From: Maribellus sp. YY47
GTDB lineage: Bacteria > Bacteroidota > Bacteroidia > Bacteroidales > Prolixibacteraceae
DNA: 64,000 bases
Assembly: GCF_023111095.1 (NCBI RefSeq)
Contig: NZ_JALGYW010000015.1
Span: 62,001-126,000 of the forward strand
Direction: 5' to 3'
Below the pieces are notes generated by a model. It saw only the letters and a program-made list of their open reading frames with translations. It searched no databases and was not told where the DNA came from. Shown here in pieces: positions 1 to 9,068 of this stretch (positions are counted from its first letter, which is position 1; the number at the start of each line of letters is the position of its first letter). The position numbers were made by a program, and so were the translations under genes.

Positions 1-747
1 TATGAATTTATAAATGTGGGCTTGCCCAGCGAAACCGTTTCCGGCCTGTCGGAAGAAAATCACGCCGGCGGTGCATTTCCCCGCCCTGATTTACATGAAA
101 GACTCCACCGCGTGCTTGAAAAAACAAAGCCCGATTTGGTATTTGCCAATTATGGTATGAATGATGGGATTTACCTGGAATTCGATGATACCCGTTTTAA
201 TAAATTCAGGGAAGGTATTCTTTGGTTGCACGGGGAATTGGAAAAAACAGGCGCTGAAATTATCCACGTTACACCTCCTGTATTCGACGAGCGAAAAGGG
301 GAGGCTTATGCAAATGTGCTGGATATTTATTCGGATTGGCTGATCAGTAAACGCTACACCGCCGACTGGAACGTGATTGATATTCACTGGCCCATGCGAA
401 AGGAACTGGAGAAGCAGCGAGCGGCAGATTCCACTTTTGTTTTTGCACAGGATGGTGTTCATCCGAATGATTACGGGCATTTTGTAATGGCCAGTGAAAT
501 GCTGTGGTATTTGGGAGAAAACCAAACCGAACAAAGCTACGATATGGAACGTTTTCTTTCTGAAAATCCTGACCGAGATAAGATACTGAGTTTGGTAAAT
601 CAGCTTCAGGTGATAATGAAGGATGCCTGGCTGACATTTACGGGACATAGACGACCGTGGATGAAAGAGGGGCTCCCTATGGAAGAAGCCATTCAAAAAT
701 CGGAGGAAATCAAAAATCAATTAAGCGTTTTATTGAGTAAAGAGTAG
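1..747 (+). CDS. SGNH/GDSL-family esterase, 5' end outside window
   Basis: The frame is open from base 1 and reads YEFINVGLPSETVSGL before the GTG at base 16, so that GTG is internal and the start lies outside the window. A GMND segment matches the block III Gly/Asn region of SGNH hydrolases, and DGVHPND carries the Asp-x-x-His catalytic dyad of block V. An alpha-helical tail of about 80 residues follows. The family hydrolyses acyl esters, often acetyl groups on polysaccharides; the substrate here cannot be told. The protein may be part of a longer multidomain esterase. It converges on the gamma-glutamyltransferase gene with a 30-bp gap. Confidence 0.8.
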   Translation, partial: YEFINVGLPSETVSGLSEENHAGGAFPRPDLHERLHRVLEKTKPDLVFANYGMNDGIYLEFDDTRFNKFREGILWLHGELEKTGAEIIHVTPPVFDERKGEAYANVLDIYSDWLISKRYTADWNVIDIHWPMRKELEKQRAADSTFVFAQDGVHPNDYGHFVMASEMLWYLGENQTEQSYDMERFLSENPDRDKILSLVNQLQVIMKDAWLTFTGHRRPWMKEGLPMEEAIQKSEEIKNQLSVLLSKE

Positions 748-777
748 TTCAGAATTCTTGGTTTCTCCATTTGTGAA

Positions 778-2469
778 TTAATATCCCGCAGCCTGGCCGT
801 CTTTACGCGATTCGGAGGCGCCGTAGTACACTTTGTTTTTGCTGTCCCAAAGAATGGCCTGGTAACCGCCGTAAGGGCCAAAGTCGAAACCAATTTTATG
901 GCCCATCTGCATCAGAGTGCGAATGGTTTCGTAAGCAAGGCCGCTTTCGAGTGTTACCTGTCCGCCGTCGGTCATCTGTTCTCCACCTGTCGGATCACTC
1001 GAACCTGTGTGTTGAATGCGTGGCGCATCTCCGGCTTCCTGTATGTTCATTCCAAAATCGATAATGTTGCAAATGATCTGCACATGTCCCTGTGGTTGCA
1101 TGTCGCCGCCCATTACTCCAAAACTAAGGAAAGGTTCACCATCTTTTGTGACAAACGCCGGGATGATGGTATGGAAAGGCCGTTTGTGTGGTTCGTAAAC
1201 ATTCATGTGGCCTTCTTCAAGCGAAAACAGTTCGCCACGGTCCTGCAGGATAAAACCAAGTTTACCGGGTGTCATACCCGAGCCCATTCCGCGGAAATTA
1301 CTCTGGATGAGCGAAACCATGTTGCCTTCTTTGTCGGCAGTGGTCAGGTAAATGGTATTTCCGTGTTCCATACCCCAAGCGGGATAACTGCGGGCAGCCC
1401 GTTTCGGATTGATCATTGCTGCTTGTTTCTTTCCATAGTCTTCCGAAATCAGCTCTTCGATGGGTAAATCATTGAAGTCAGGATCGGAGTAATATTTGGC
1501 GCGGTCTTCAAAGGCCAGTTTTTTTGCTTCTACAAAATAATGGATGTATTCAGGCGATCCAAACCCCATCGAAGCCACATCGAAGTTTTTCAGGATGTTG
1601 AGCATTTCCAGCGCTGCGGTTCCCTGTCCGTTGGGCGGAAGTTCCCAAACATCGTAGCCACGGTAATTCACCGAAATCGGCTCCACCCATTCTGAATGAT
1701 GGTCTTCAAAATCTTTCATACTCAGAAAACCGCCCTGTTCACGTATGTAGCTTACAATTTTCTGGGCAATTTCACCTTTGTAGAATTCATCGCGGCCTTT
1801 TTCGGCAATCAGTTTCAGTGTATTGGCGAGGTAGGGATTTTTAAAGATTTCTCCTTTCTCTGGCGCTTTTCCTCCCGGCATAAATATTTCTTCGAAACCT
1901 GGATATTTTTTCAGGCTCTGCGCGTTTCTTCCCCAGTAATAGGCAATCAGCTCACTTAGCGGAAATCCGTTTTCAGCATAAGAAATGGCCGGATTCAATA
2001 CTTCTTGCATTGAAAGTTTGCCAAACTTGTTGTGGAGTTCGAACCAGCCGTCCACACATCCGGGTACCGAAACCGGAAGCGGTCCCAGCGCCGGTATTTT
2101 GGTGTAGCCGTTTTCCTTGAAATAGTCGAGTGTCAGATCGTAGGGCGAGCGTCCACTGGCATTTAAGCCGTACAGTTTTTTTGTTTTGGCATCCCACACA
2201 ATTGCAAACAGATCGCCACCCATTCCGTTTCCCGTAGGTTCTACAAGTCCGAGAACTGCGTTGGCAGCAATGGCTGCATCAATGGCATTTCCGCCGGCTT
2301 TTAGTATGTCGAGCGCCGCCTGTGTAGCCAGTGGCTGACTGGTACAGGCCATTCCGTGCTGGGCGATTACTTCGCTGCGGGTCGCAAAGGTTTTGCCGGT
2401 GATCCGGTCTTGAGAATAGGAAAACTGAGAAAGAAGAGTCGCTGCAAGAATGAGTAAATATTTTTTCAT
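778..2469 (-). CDS. ggt: gamma-glutamyltransferase
   Basis: A 563-residue protein, usual length for the family, which autocleaves into two subunits and transfers or hydrolyses the gamma-glutamyl group of glutathione and related peptides. Residues 1-20 form a typical Bacteroidota signal peptide ending SYSQ, so the enzyme is periplasmic or exported. The large-subunit landmarks GGNAIDAAIA (about 59-68) and TGNGMGGDLF (79-88) are present. The predicted nucleophile that begins the small subunit is Thr372, in HGNTIYLTTAD. The glycine-rich FGVMGGDMQPQGH motif follows near 450. It is transcribed alone, away from the AddB-like gene. Confidence 0.95.
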   Translation of the reverse strand: MKKYLLILAATLLSQFSYSQDRITGKTFATRSEVIAQHGMACTSQPLATQAALDILKAGGNAIDAAIAANAVLGLVEPTGNGMGGDLFAIVWDAKTKKLYGLNASGRSPYDLTLDYFKENGYTKIPALGPLPVSVPGCVDGWFELHNKFGKLSMQEVLNPAISYAENGFPLSELIAYYWGRNAQSLKKYPGFEEIFMPGGKAPEKGEIFKNPYLANTLKLIAEKGRDEFYKGEIAQKIVSYIREQGGFLSMKDFEDHHSEWVEPISVNYRGYDVWELPPNGQGTAALEMLNILKNFDVASMGFGSPEYIHYFVEAKKLAFEDRAKYYSDPDFNDLPIEELISEDYGKKQAAMINPKRAARSYPAWGMEHGNTIYLTTADKEGNMVSLIQSNFRGMGSGMTPGKLGFILQDRGELFSLEEGHMNVYEPHKRPFHTIIPAFVTKDGEPFLSFGVMGGDMQPQGHVQIICNIIDFGMNIQEAGDAPRIQHTGSSDPTGGEQMTDGGQVTLESGLAYETIRTLMQMGHKIGFDFGPYGGYQAILWDSKNKVYYGASESRKDGQAAGY

Positions 2470-2546
2470 GAGTCAGGATTTTTAATTTGCCAGATTCAAT
2501 AAAAGTAGAAAAAATCTGGCAGCCATTTCTTGTTAATTCGAACGAA

Positions 2547-2581
2547 ACTTTGAACTTTGAGCATTGAACGCTGAACTATCG
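2547..2581. repeat. degenerate 7-nt array upstream of the AddB-like gene
   Basis: Five consecutive heptads in strict register: ACTTTGA, ACTTTGA, GCATTGA, ACGCTGA, ACTATCG. The array ends one base before the ATG at 2583, so it occupies the place where a ribosome-binding site would be. Same register as the arrays of the capsule locus, with a different consensus. Confidence 0.7.
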
Positions 2582-2582
2582 T

Positions 2583-5438
2583 ATGGAACGTTTTCTCTCG
2601 CAATGTGCGCAATACATATACAAAAAGCATTCTGAAGAATTAAAGGAGGTTTGCGTGGTTTTTCCGAACCGCCGGTCAGGTGTGTTTTTTACTGCTTATC
2701 TTCAGAAGTGCATCGAAACGCCGGTAATTGCGCCCAAGGTGATTACGGTAAACGAGTGGATGAGTACTTACTCGGAGTGGCACACCGGCGACAAGCTGCA
2801 ATTGATTTCGCTGTTGTACGATGTATTTTGCAAACACACCAAAACCACCGAAACTTTTGATGAGTTTTATTTTTGGGGCGAAATTCTCTTGTCGGATTTT
2901 AATGACATCGACCGCTACCTGGTAAATGCCAAAGATCTGTTTACGAATATTTCGGACCTGAAGGAGATCGAATCGATATTCGATTACCTCACGCCCGAGC
3001 AGAAAAAGGCGTTGGAGCATTTCTGGGGGAGTATGGCCGTGGCGGATAAGAAAGGTTTCAGGGAGAAATATATTACCATTTGGGATAAGTTGTATCCGGT
3101 GTATGCCGGTTTTAAAACGGAGTTGCAGAAACATCAACTGGCATTTCCCGGAATGATCGACCGTCGGGTTGTGGAGCTTTTAAAAGAGGGAACACTTGAA
3201 TTCCCGTTCCAAAAATATTACATCGTTGGCCTGAATGCCTTGAATAAGTGTGAGATCGAGTTCTTTTCGCATCTTCAAAAGCAAGGGAAAGCAGCCTTTT
3301 TATGGGATTACGACGATGCTTATCTGAAAGATGAGAACAACGAGGCCGGATTTTTTATGCGTGAAAACCTGCGACGATTCCCGGCTCCCGAAGATTTTGA
3401 ATTAAATCCGGAGTTGTTTAACCATCGTAAAAATATGAAACTGGTAGCTGTTTCGTCGGTGTACGGACAGTCGCAGCAAATTCCGAATTTTCTAAAGGAA
3501 ACCACTAACGATTATCGCCCGGTATTTGACAATACTGCAGTTGTGTTGGCCGACGAATCGCTGTTGTTTTCGGCCCTCGGAGCCATTCCTGATGAAATTG
3601 GGAAGGTGAACATTACCATGGGATATCCGGTACGCAACTCGGTGGTGTATGGTTTTCTGATGTTGCTGGTGGCCCTGTTAAAGAACAAACGAAAAGGTGA
3701 GAAGGGATTTTCGGCTTATCACCGATATGTCACCGATATTCTGAACCACCAGTTGTTGTGCGAAACCGAGCCTGCCAAAGCAAAGGCTTTTGTGGCTGAT
3801 TTGAAACTCCGAAACCGGATTACGCTGGAATTGGCGGAAATTGATTTTTCGCCATTGCACAAAGAAATATTCGCACTACCGAAGAAGACTGATGAATACA
3901 GTCCCTATTTTTTGAGGGTGTTGGGAATGTTTTATCAGCAATTTAGAAAGGCTGAAAACGCAGATTCAATGCTGCTGGAATTGATTTATTCCATCTATCA
4001 GGCCATTGAAAAGCTGGGGGCAGTGGTAAAAAGTACGCTCGAAAATCAACAGCGCGAAATCAGCGAAGCGGTTTATTTCAGGCTGTTCTCGCAGTATCTG
4101 GGACAGGTTTCGGTTTCGTTTGAAGGAGAGCCGCTGAGTGGACTTCAGGTGATGGGGATCCTGGAAACCCGTTGCCTTGACTTTGAAAACCTGATCATAC
4201 TTGGGTTGAACGAAAACAAATGGCCGCGAAAATTTACGGCTCCTTCGTTTATTCCCTTTAATATTCGTCTTGGGTTTGGTTTGCCCGGCATCGACGAACA
4301 GGATGCGATGTATGCCTATTATTTTTACCGCCTGGTGCAACGCGCAAAGAATGTAACAGCAACCTACAGCGTAGTAAAAGAAGGAATTAATACAGGTGAA
4401 CTCAGTCGTTACGGTTATCAGCTGCAATACGACACGGTGCATAAACCCGAAATGCTAAACCTCGATTTTGCTTTTGCCAACGATCCGGTGGAAGGCATTC
4501 AGATGGAAAGTTCGCCTGAAATTGCACAGCGCTTGCTCGATAAGAATACAGAGGATCGCCCACTTTCGCCAAGCGCCATAAATACGTACCTGAACTGCCG
4601 CTTAAAATTCTACTTCCGGTATGTGGCAGGTTTGCCCGAACCTGATGAGGTAAAGGAAGAAATTGACGGGGTGGTTTTCGGAAACATTTTTCATGATACC
4701 ATGGAGGCTTTGTATGCGCCGTTTGTGGGGAAGGTGATCGATAAACCGGACCTGGACCGGATTCTGGCCGACAAGGTAAATCTCAACAATGAAATTACGC
4801 GACAAATCGCCATTCACTACCTGAAATTAAGAGAGCCCTTGAAGGGACCGGTAAAGCTGGAAGGTACCACCTTGCTGATTTTTGAAAACATAAAAACCTA
4901 TTTGCGGCAGTTAATAAAACGCGACAAGGAGATTGCTCCGTTTACAATTATCAGTTTGGAAACCAAATACAAGCGAACTCTTCAGGTGCAGGGGCGGCCG
5001 GTCTGGGTGGGTGGAACCATCGATAGGGTAGATCAGCTGGAGGGTAAGTACCGGGTGATCGACTACAAAACCGGAAAAGTGGAAAGCCTGGTTTTAAACG
5101 ATGTGAACGAGCTTTTTGAACGCGATGCAAAAGATCCGAAAAAGGTGATTCTACAGGCCTTGATATACGTTTGGGGATTGGAAGGAAATGGGGCTGATAA
5201 GGAAGTGTACCCCGCCATTTACGGTTTGCATAAAATCTTCGAAGAAAACTTTTCTCCCGATATCACCTTGAAAAAGGAAAAAGCCGTGGTTGCTTTTGAT
5301 GAACTGAGAGAAGAGTTCGAAGACCAGCTGCAGAATCTGGTTGCAGAGATTTATTCGGAACAGAACGTATTTTACCAAACAGAGCACGCTGAAAAATGCA
5401 AATATTGCCCGTATAACGGCATCTGCCGCAGGCATTAA
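2583..5438 (+). CDS. AddB-like PD-(D/E)XK nuclease family protein
   Basis: A 951-residue protein resembling AddB, the helicase-like/nuclease subunit of AddAB double-strand-break resection complexes. The N-terminal 650 residues are helicase-fold without a clear Walker A. The C-terminal nuclease has FGNIFHDTME (about 700), GGTIDRVDQ (about 810) and VIDYKTGK (about 825), the catalytic Asp and Asp-x-Lys of the RecB nuclease family. One Cys in NTYLNC (about 672) plus three in CKYCPYNGIC at the C-terminus match the four-Cys iron-sulfur staple of AddB. No AddA/UvrD-type partner is in the window; its upstream neighbour is divergent and the downstream one convergent. Confidence 0.85.
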   Translation: MERFLSQCAQYIYKKHSEELKEVCVVFPNRRSGVFFTAYLQKCIETPVIAPKVITVNEWMSTYSEWHTGDKLQLISLLYDVFCKHTKTTETFDEFYFWGEILLSDFNDIDRYLVNAKDLFTNISDLKEIESIFDYLTPEQKKALEHFWGSMAVADKKGFREKYITIWDKLYPVYAGFKTELQKHQLAFPGMIDRRVVELLKEGTLEFPFQKYYIVGLNALNKCEIEFFSHLQKQGKAAFLWDYDDAYLKDENNEAGFFMRENLRRFPAPEDFELNPELFNHRKNMKLVAVSSVYGQSQQIPNFLKETTNDYRPVFDNTAVVLADESLLFSALGAIPDEIGKVNITMGYPVRNSVVYGFLMLLVALLKNKRKGEKGFSAYHRYVTDILNHQLLCETEPAKAKAFVADLKLRNRITLELAEIDFSPLHKEIFALPKKTDEYSPYFLRVLGMFYQQFRKAENADSMLLELIYSIYQAIEKLGAVVKSTLENQQREISEAVYFRLFSQYLGQVSVSFEGEPLSGLQVMGILETRCLDFENLIILGLNENKWPRKFTAPSFIPFNIRLGFGLPGIDEQDAMYAYYFYRLVQRAKNVTATYSVVKEGINTGELSRYGYQLQYDTVHKPEMLNLDFAFANDPVEGIQMESSPEIAQRLLDKNTEDRPLSPSAINTYLNCRLKFYFRYVAGLPEPDEVKEEIDGVVFGNIFHDTMEALYAPFVGKVIDKPDLDRILADKVNLNNEITRQIAIHYLKLREPLKGPVKLEGTTLLIFENIKTYLRQLIKRDKEIAPFTIISLETKYKRTLQVQGRPVWVGGTIDRVDQLEGKYRVIDYKTGKVESLVLNDVNELFERDAKDPKKVILQALIYVWGLEGNGADKEVYPAIYGLHKIFEENFSPDITLKKEKAVVAFDELREEFEDQLQNLVAEIYSEQNVFYQTEHAEKCKYCPYNGICRRH

Positions 5439-5470
5439 CACATAGCATATAGCATTAAAAGCATAAATGA
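5439..5470. repeat. short 7-nt array directly after the AddB-like stop codon
   Basis: ACACATA, GCATATA, GCATTAA, AAGCATA follow the TAA at 5436-5438 with no spacer. The rest of the gap to 5585 is AT-rich and holds a separate small hairpin. Confidence 0.5.
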
Positions 5471-5536
5471 TTGAAATTGGATTGAAAACAGATGGATGAG
5501 GATTGATACAATCCCTTCGATTATTTCAATCTGAAT

Positions 5537-5553
5537 CAAGGTAAAATACCTTG
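5537..5553. terminator. perfect 7-bp hairpin between convergent genes
   Basis: CAAGGTA and TACCTTG form a perfect stem around AAA. It lies between the converging AddB-like and M14 peptidase genes. There is no long T-tract directly after it in either direction, so a terminator role is only plausible. Confidence 0.35.
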
Positions 5554-5585
5554 CATCAAAAAAGGTAAAAGTGATTAAAAAGTTT

Positions 5586-6215
5586 CTAGGTCAGGTTGGC
5601 CAGGTATTCCAATACCGGAAGTGTTCTTACATAAGCTTCTTCGTTACTTTCTTCTTCATCAAGCTCAAGCGTGATGGTTGGAATGTTTCTTTCCACGCCG
5701 CAATAGGTTCCAAAAGAGCCGGGAGTAGGGTAACCAATGTCGCTTAAAACCGGATAACCACAAAGTTCCGAAATCTTTTCTGCTATTTCCTGTGCCGGAC
5801 CATCGTAATTCACCACTTTAAAAGGTGCATGAATGGTAAGTATCACATCAGGTTTGATGCGTTCAAGGGTTTGAACCATGTAACGGGTTTCCTCTTCGCT
5901 AGCCGCACTTTCTCCGGAAAAATACTCGTTTCGCTCGGTTTTCTCCCAGTTTTTTGTGGGGTAGTTCCGGTTCAGGTCCACTTTGTTGGCATTCTCGCGG
6001 GTATTGAGTCTTTTCCCCGAATGATTCAAACACGGAATAAAATAGAGTGCATTCTTAATATCACTAAAATCACCTTCCTTTAAATAGCGGTTGATGATGT
6101 ATTCTCCCTGTTGCTCGTCGCCATGAAAAACGCCGATGATCAGTATTTTCTTTGAGTGAAGGTTTCCCGTTGAACGCTCAATGCATTCTATTTCCGTAAA
6201 TGTGTTTGCGTCCAT
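5586..6215 (-). CDS. M14-family zinc carboxypeptidase, MpaA-like
   Basis: A 209-residue protein with no signal peptide. The zinc-binding HxxE is seen as HGDE (about residue 31), followed by DLNRNYP (about 83-89), the third zinc His in TIHAP and the catalytic Glu in TLELDEE near the C-terminus. This layout fits the short cytoplasmic M14 enzymes such as MpaA, which removes diaminopimelate from murein tripeptide during cell-wall recycling; succinylglutamate desuccinylase-like enzymes are the alternative. It starts 10 bp after the trmD stop on the same strand, so the two are probably co-transcribed. Confidence 0.75.
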   Translation of the reverse strand: MDANTFTEIECIERSTGNLHSKKILIIGVFHGDEQQGEYIINRYLKEGDFSDIKNALYFIPCLNHSGKRLNTRENANKVDLNRNYPTKNWEKTERNEYFSGESAASEEETRYMVQTLERIKPDVILTIHAPFKVVNYDGPAQEIAEKISELCGYPVLSDIGYPTPGSFGTYCGVERNIPTITLELDEEESNEEAYVRTLPVLEYLANLT

Positions 6216-6224
6216 TTTCTTAGC

Positions 6225-6914
6225 TTATTCTTCCAAATACTTTTTGTACAGATCGGGTCTCAGTTTTTTGGTGCGTTCCACTGCCTGTTCGTGTTTCCAG
6301 TCGTCCACCAGCTTGTCGTTTCCGCTGAGCAGAATTTCAGGAACTTTCATTCCCTTGTATTCGGCCGGGCGCGTGTAAATGGGCGGACTCAGCAAATAAT
6401 CCTGGAAAGAATCGGTGAGGGCAGAGGTTTCATCCGAAAGTACTCCCGGAATTAGGCGAACAACGCTGTCGACGATAATGGCTGCTGCCAGTTCGCCGCC
6501 GGTTAGAACGTAATCGCCTACCGAAATTTCTTTGGTCACATAGGTATCACGAATCCGCTGATCGATGCCTTTATAATGCCCGCAAAGGATGATAATGTTT
6601 TCGTACAACGAAAGCGAATTGGCTTCGCGCTGGTCCAGCAATTTCCCGTCGGGAGTGGTAAAAATGATCTCGTCGTAGTCGCGCTCAGCCTTCAATGTTT
6701 CAATTGCCTTTTCGATGGGTTGAATGGCCATCACCATTCCGGCGCCTTTTCCAAACGAATAATCATCCACCCGGCGGTGTTTATCTTCTGAATAATCCCG
6801 CAGGTTGTGCAGGTGTATTTCTGCCAGTCCTTTTTCCTGCGCCCTTTTGATGATGGAATGACTAAAAGGACTTTCCAGAATTTCGGGCAAGACGGTTATA
6901 ATGTCGATACGCAT
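6225..6914 (-). CDS. trmD: tRNA (guanine-37-N1)-methyltransferase
   Basis: A 229-residue protein matching TrmD along its length. TrmD methylates G37 next to the anticodon with S-adenosylmethionine and prevents frameshifting. Landmarks: [11 protein letters not shown] start, [11 protein letters not shown] (about 52-62), the trefoil-knot cofactor region [11 protein letters not shown] (about 110) and [11 protein letters not shown] (about 132), and [15 protein letters not shown]. The usual GGGAGMV reads GKGAGMV. It is first gene of a two-gene unit with the M14 peptidase. The TACCTTTG box upstream is a good candidate promoter element. Confidence 0.95.
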   Translation of the reverse strand: MRIDIITVLPEILESPFSHSIIKRAQEKGLAEIHLHNLRDYSEDKHRRVDDYSFGKGAGMVMAIQPIEKAIETLKAERDYDEIIFTTPDGKLLDQREANSLSLYENIIILCGHYKGIDQRIRDTYVTKEISVGDYVLTGGELAAAIIVDSVVRLIPGVLSDETSALTDSFQDYLLSPPIYTRPAEYKGMKVPEILLSGNDKLVDDWKHEQAVERTKKLRPDLYKKYLEE

Positions 6915-6930
6915 TTTTTCAAATTTTGCC

Positions 6931-6938
6931 CAAAGGTA
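6931..6938 (-). promoter_or_regulatory. candidate -7 box of trmD
   Basis: On the minus strand the sequence reads TACCTTTG, an exact match to the Bacteroidota TAnnTTTG element, 17 bp before the trmD start. No clear -33 TTG is seen at the expected distance. Confidence 0.45.
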
Positions 6939-7168
6939 AAAATAAATTCAGCGTATCGATTCGCTTAATCAATACATCCATAAAACTGTGTAAAATGCCA
7001 ATAAGGCATTGCGTTTTCAAGAAAAGAGACAATATGTCATTTCTTTTTGAGCGATTTTGCCGGAATTGACCCAAAAATTGGCTTTGGAATGAGAGTTGAT
7101 TTAAGTAGGACAGATTCGGTTAACGAACGGAAAACAAAAAATTAATTTAAAGAATAGGAGATTAAGTC

Positions 7169-7612
7169 ATGAATTTAGTAAGATTTCAAAACCCACGTTA
7201 CAGTGCAAACAGAGTATTGGTTGACGAATTGTTCAACAATTTCTTCAAAAACGATTATCACGAAACCTATGTGAAAAATTGTGCTTCACCTGCTACCAAC
7301 GTTTTTGAAACGGAAAAGGAATTTAAAATTGAAATTCAGTTACCGGGCTTCTCAAAAGAAGATTTGCAGTTGAACTATCAGAACAATCTGTTGTCGATTA
7401 AAGTGGAAAAGGACGAAAAAGAAACAAAGGAAGACTATAAATACGCACACCGCGAATTCGGAGTTTACAATTTCGAAAAACAGTACCGCGTGCCCAAATC
7501 GGTTGAAGCTGAAAAAATTGCAGCACGTTTCGAAAATGGAATCTTGGTGATTGAACTTCCCAAGAGGGAAGAAGCCCAGCCAAAAGCTCCGATCGAAATT
7601 AAGATTTCATAA
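7169..7612 (+). CDS. Hsp20/alpha-crystallin small heat-shock protein
   Basis: A 147-residue holdase chaperone that binds unfolding proteins as large oligomers in the cytoplasm. A short N-terminal arm precedes the alpha-crystallin domain, which spans about residues 45-140. Visible parts: TNVFETEKEFKIEIQLPGF, the ENGILVIELPK strand, and the C-terminal I-x-I anchor in PIEIKIS. An AGGAG-like element (aataggaga) lies about 9 bp before the ATG. The gene is monocistronic and is closed by a strong terminator at 7666-7709. Confidence 0.93.
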   Translation: MNLVRFQNPRYSANRVLVDELFNNFFKNDYHETYVKNCASPATNVFETEKEFKIEIQLPGFSKEDLQLNYQNNLLSIKVEKDEKETKEDYKYAHREFGVYNFEKQYRVPKSVEAEKIAARFENGILVIELPKREEAQPKAPIEIKIS

Positions 7613-7665
7613 TTGGTTGATATCGGATAGGTTGATTTAAGAAGACCTTAGGTCTGTAAGGCAAA

Positions 7666-7709
7666 AGTAAGGGAGTTGCCAGTTGATTTGGTAACTCCCT
7701 TACTTTTTG
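7666..7709 (+). terminator. intrinsic terminator of the Hsp20 gene
   Basis: AGTAAGGGAGTTGCC pairs with GGTAACTCCCTTACT, 15 bp with one G-U pair, around a 9-nt loop, and is followed by TTTTTGT. Confidence 0.9.
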
Positions 7710-8029
7710 TCGATTATGTTCGGGTTACTCTGTAATAATAATGTCAGCAATTATCGGCAGGTGGTCGTAATCATTCAGGCCGGTGTAAGGAGCCGAAATA
7801 TTCATGATTTTGATGTTTTTACTTGTAATAATATTATCAATGTGCGTGTTAATTCCATCTGTCATGGCTGCTTTTTTACCGAACCACCGGTGGTGGTGAA
7901 CCATCCTAAATAACCGCCGTTGGCAATATTAAAGCCTGCCTCCTGAAAACGCAACTGTTCTTCATCTAAGGCATTTATATCTCCCATGCAGATGAAATAT
8001 TCATATTTCTTAAGTTCATTTATTATTAA

Positions 8030-9068
8030 CCTGAGTTCGATTTTAAAAAAGAGCAATTTGATCGGTTTTTATCACCTCGTACTTTATTGCAGGCTTTTTA
8101 GGGAAAAAGCTATAGGCAATTAATCCTGAAATCAGATTTGTGATGAAGTTTTTGAAAGATCTGTGGCGGGAATGCTCAATTGAGCAGATGTTTTTCAATT
8201 CATCGTTAATGGTTTCAATTACCGATCGTTTACGGAGCAAGATCTTGTCTATCATTTCCATCAGTACGTTTTTCATATTGTTTCGGATATGGGTAATCAG
8301 GTGTAGACCATCTACAAATAGAACCTCTGTAAGTTTCTGTGAAACATAGCCTTTGTCTGCATAAAGCTTTCCTTTTAGTTTCTCGATAAACTTTTTGTCC
8401 TTCAATGGTTCCCTATCATCGGTATTCCCTGGTGTGATAACAAAGTTCAATATTTCTCCTTTGTCGTTAATCACAAAATGCAACTTGAAGCCAAAGAAAT
8501 AACCCATGGTCGATTTCCCCCTTTGGGCAATACCATCGAATACTTTATGTCGGGGGATTCGCTTGTTCTTACAAACCCTTATTGGCGTTGAATCGATAAA
8601 AGAAATGCCTGTGCACGAACCCAAACAGCAGGTCTTCAAAAACAAAGTCATCGGTAGGGCAACAGATTGCATCAACTCGACAAACCGATTGTAAGAAACC
8701 GTTTGTGGAAAATAGGAGTTAAGATGTTCTTTTACAAAGTATTGATAGAAGTGTTTTAGGTTTTTAAATACACCAAAATGAAAAAGAACCATAATGGTTA
8801 TTACCTCGCTTTGACTCATTTTGGGTGTTCTTTTGGGTCTATTTCCCAAACTATGTTTTGAAATTACTAATTCAAATTCCTTGCAGAATTCGTCTGCCAA
8901 GTAGAAAATTTCGGTAATTTTATCGTCACTTAATTGCATGGATTTTACTTCTAATTATTTGTTTGTCAGACTTTTAAATTAGTAAATTCCATGCTTTTAT
9001 TCAAATAAATCAACGACAATTTTTAATTCAATTCATTTATATTCAGTAGGTTAATAATCGAACCCAGG
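8030..9068 (-). mobile_element. IS982-family insertion sequence, 1,039 bp
   Basis: The ends are inverted repeats: CCTGAGTTCGATTTTTAA-like on the left (8030 on) and CCTGGGTTCGATTATTAA on the right, read inward from 9068, about 16 of 18 matching. They are flanked by TTATTAA (8023-8029) and TTACTAA (9069-9075), a 7-bp target duplication with one mismatch. Excising one copy plus the element restores the host EEP frame exactly, which supports these boundaries. The element holds one transposase gene on the minus strand. Confidence 0.88.
8043..8939 (-). CDS. IS982-family transposase
   Basis: A 298-residue DDE transposase, near the usual family length and without frameshift, so it may still be active. 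Catalytic candidates are Asp116 (SFIDSTPIRV), Asp195 (LYADKGY) and Glu242 (RSVIETINDELKN). The intervening GFKLHFVINDKGEI, TPGNTDDRE and LLRKRS segments are typical of IS982 members in Bacteroidota. It runs almost the full length of the element, in the same direction as the gene it interrupts, and ends 13 bp inside the left end. Confidence 0.95.
   Translation of the reverse strand: MQLSDDKITEIFYLADEFCKEFELVISKHSLGNRPKRTPKMSQSEVITIMVLFHFGVFKNLKHFYQYFVKEHLNSYFPQTVSYNRFVELMQSVALPMTLFLKTCCLGSCTGISFIDSTPIRVCKNKRIPRHKVFDGIAQRGKSTMGYFFGFKLHFVINDKGEILNFVITPGNTDDREPLKDKKFIEKLKGKLYADKGYVSQKLTEVLFVDGLHLITHIRNNMKNVLMEMIDKILLRKRSVIETINDELKNICSIEHSRHRSFKNFITNLISGLIAYSFFPKKPAIKYEVIKTDQIALF

Noticed and set aside
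7872-7877. The frameshifts at A/T runs (also 14308-14312) as certain mutations
   Set aside because: Homopolymer indels are common sequencing errors; the IS and the stop codon are firmer evidence of decay.
7707-7913. A plus-strand 68-residue frame
   Set aside because: It is the complement of the EEP C-terminus, which has recognisable motifs on the minus strand.
9043-9060. An IS end at the inverted AATAAT/ATTATT sequences (8021-8032 and 9049-9060)
   Set aside because: The longer match CCTG(A/G)GTTCGATT with 7-bp flanks restores the host protein, while the shorter palindrome leaves no target duplication of family size.
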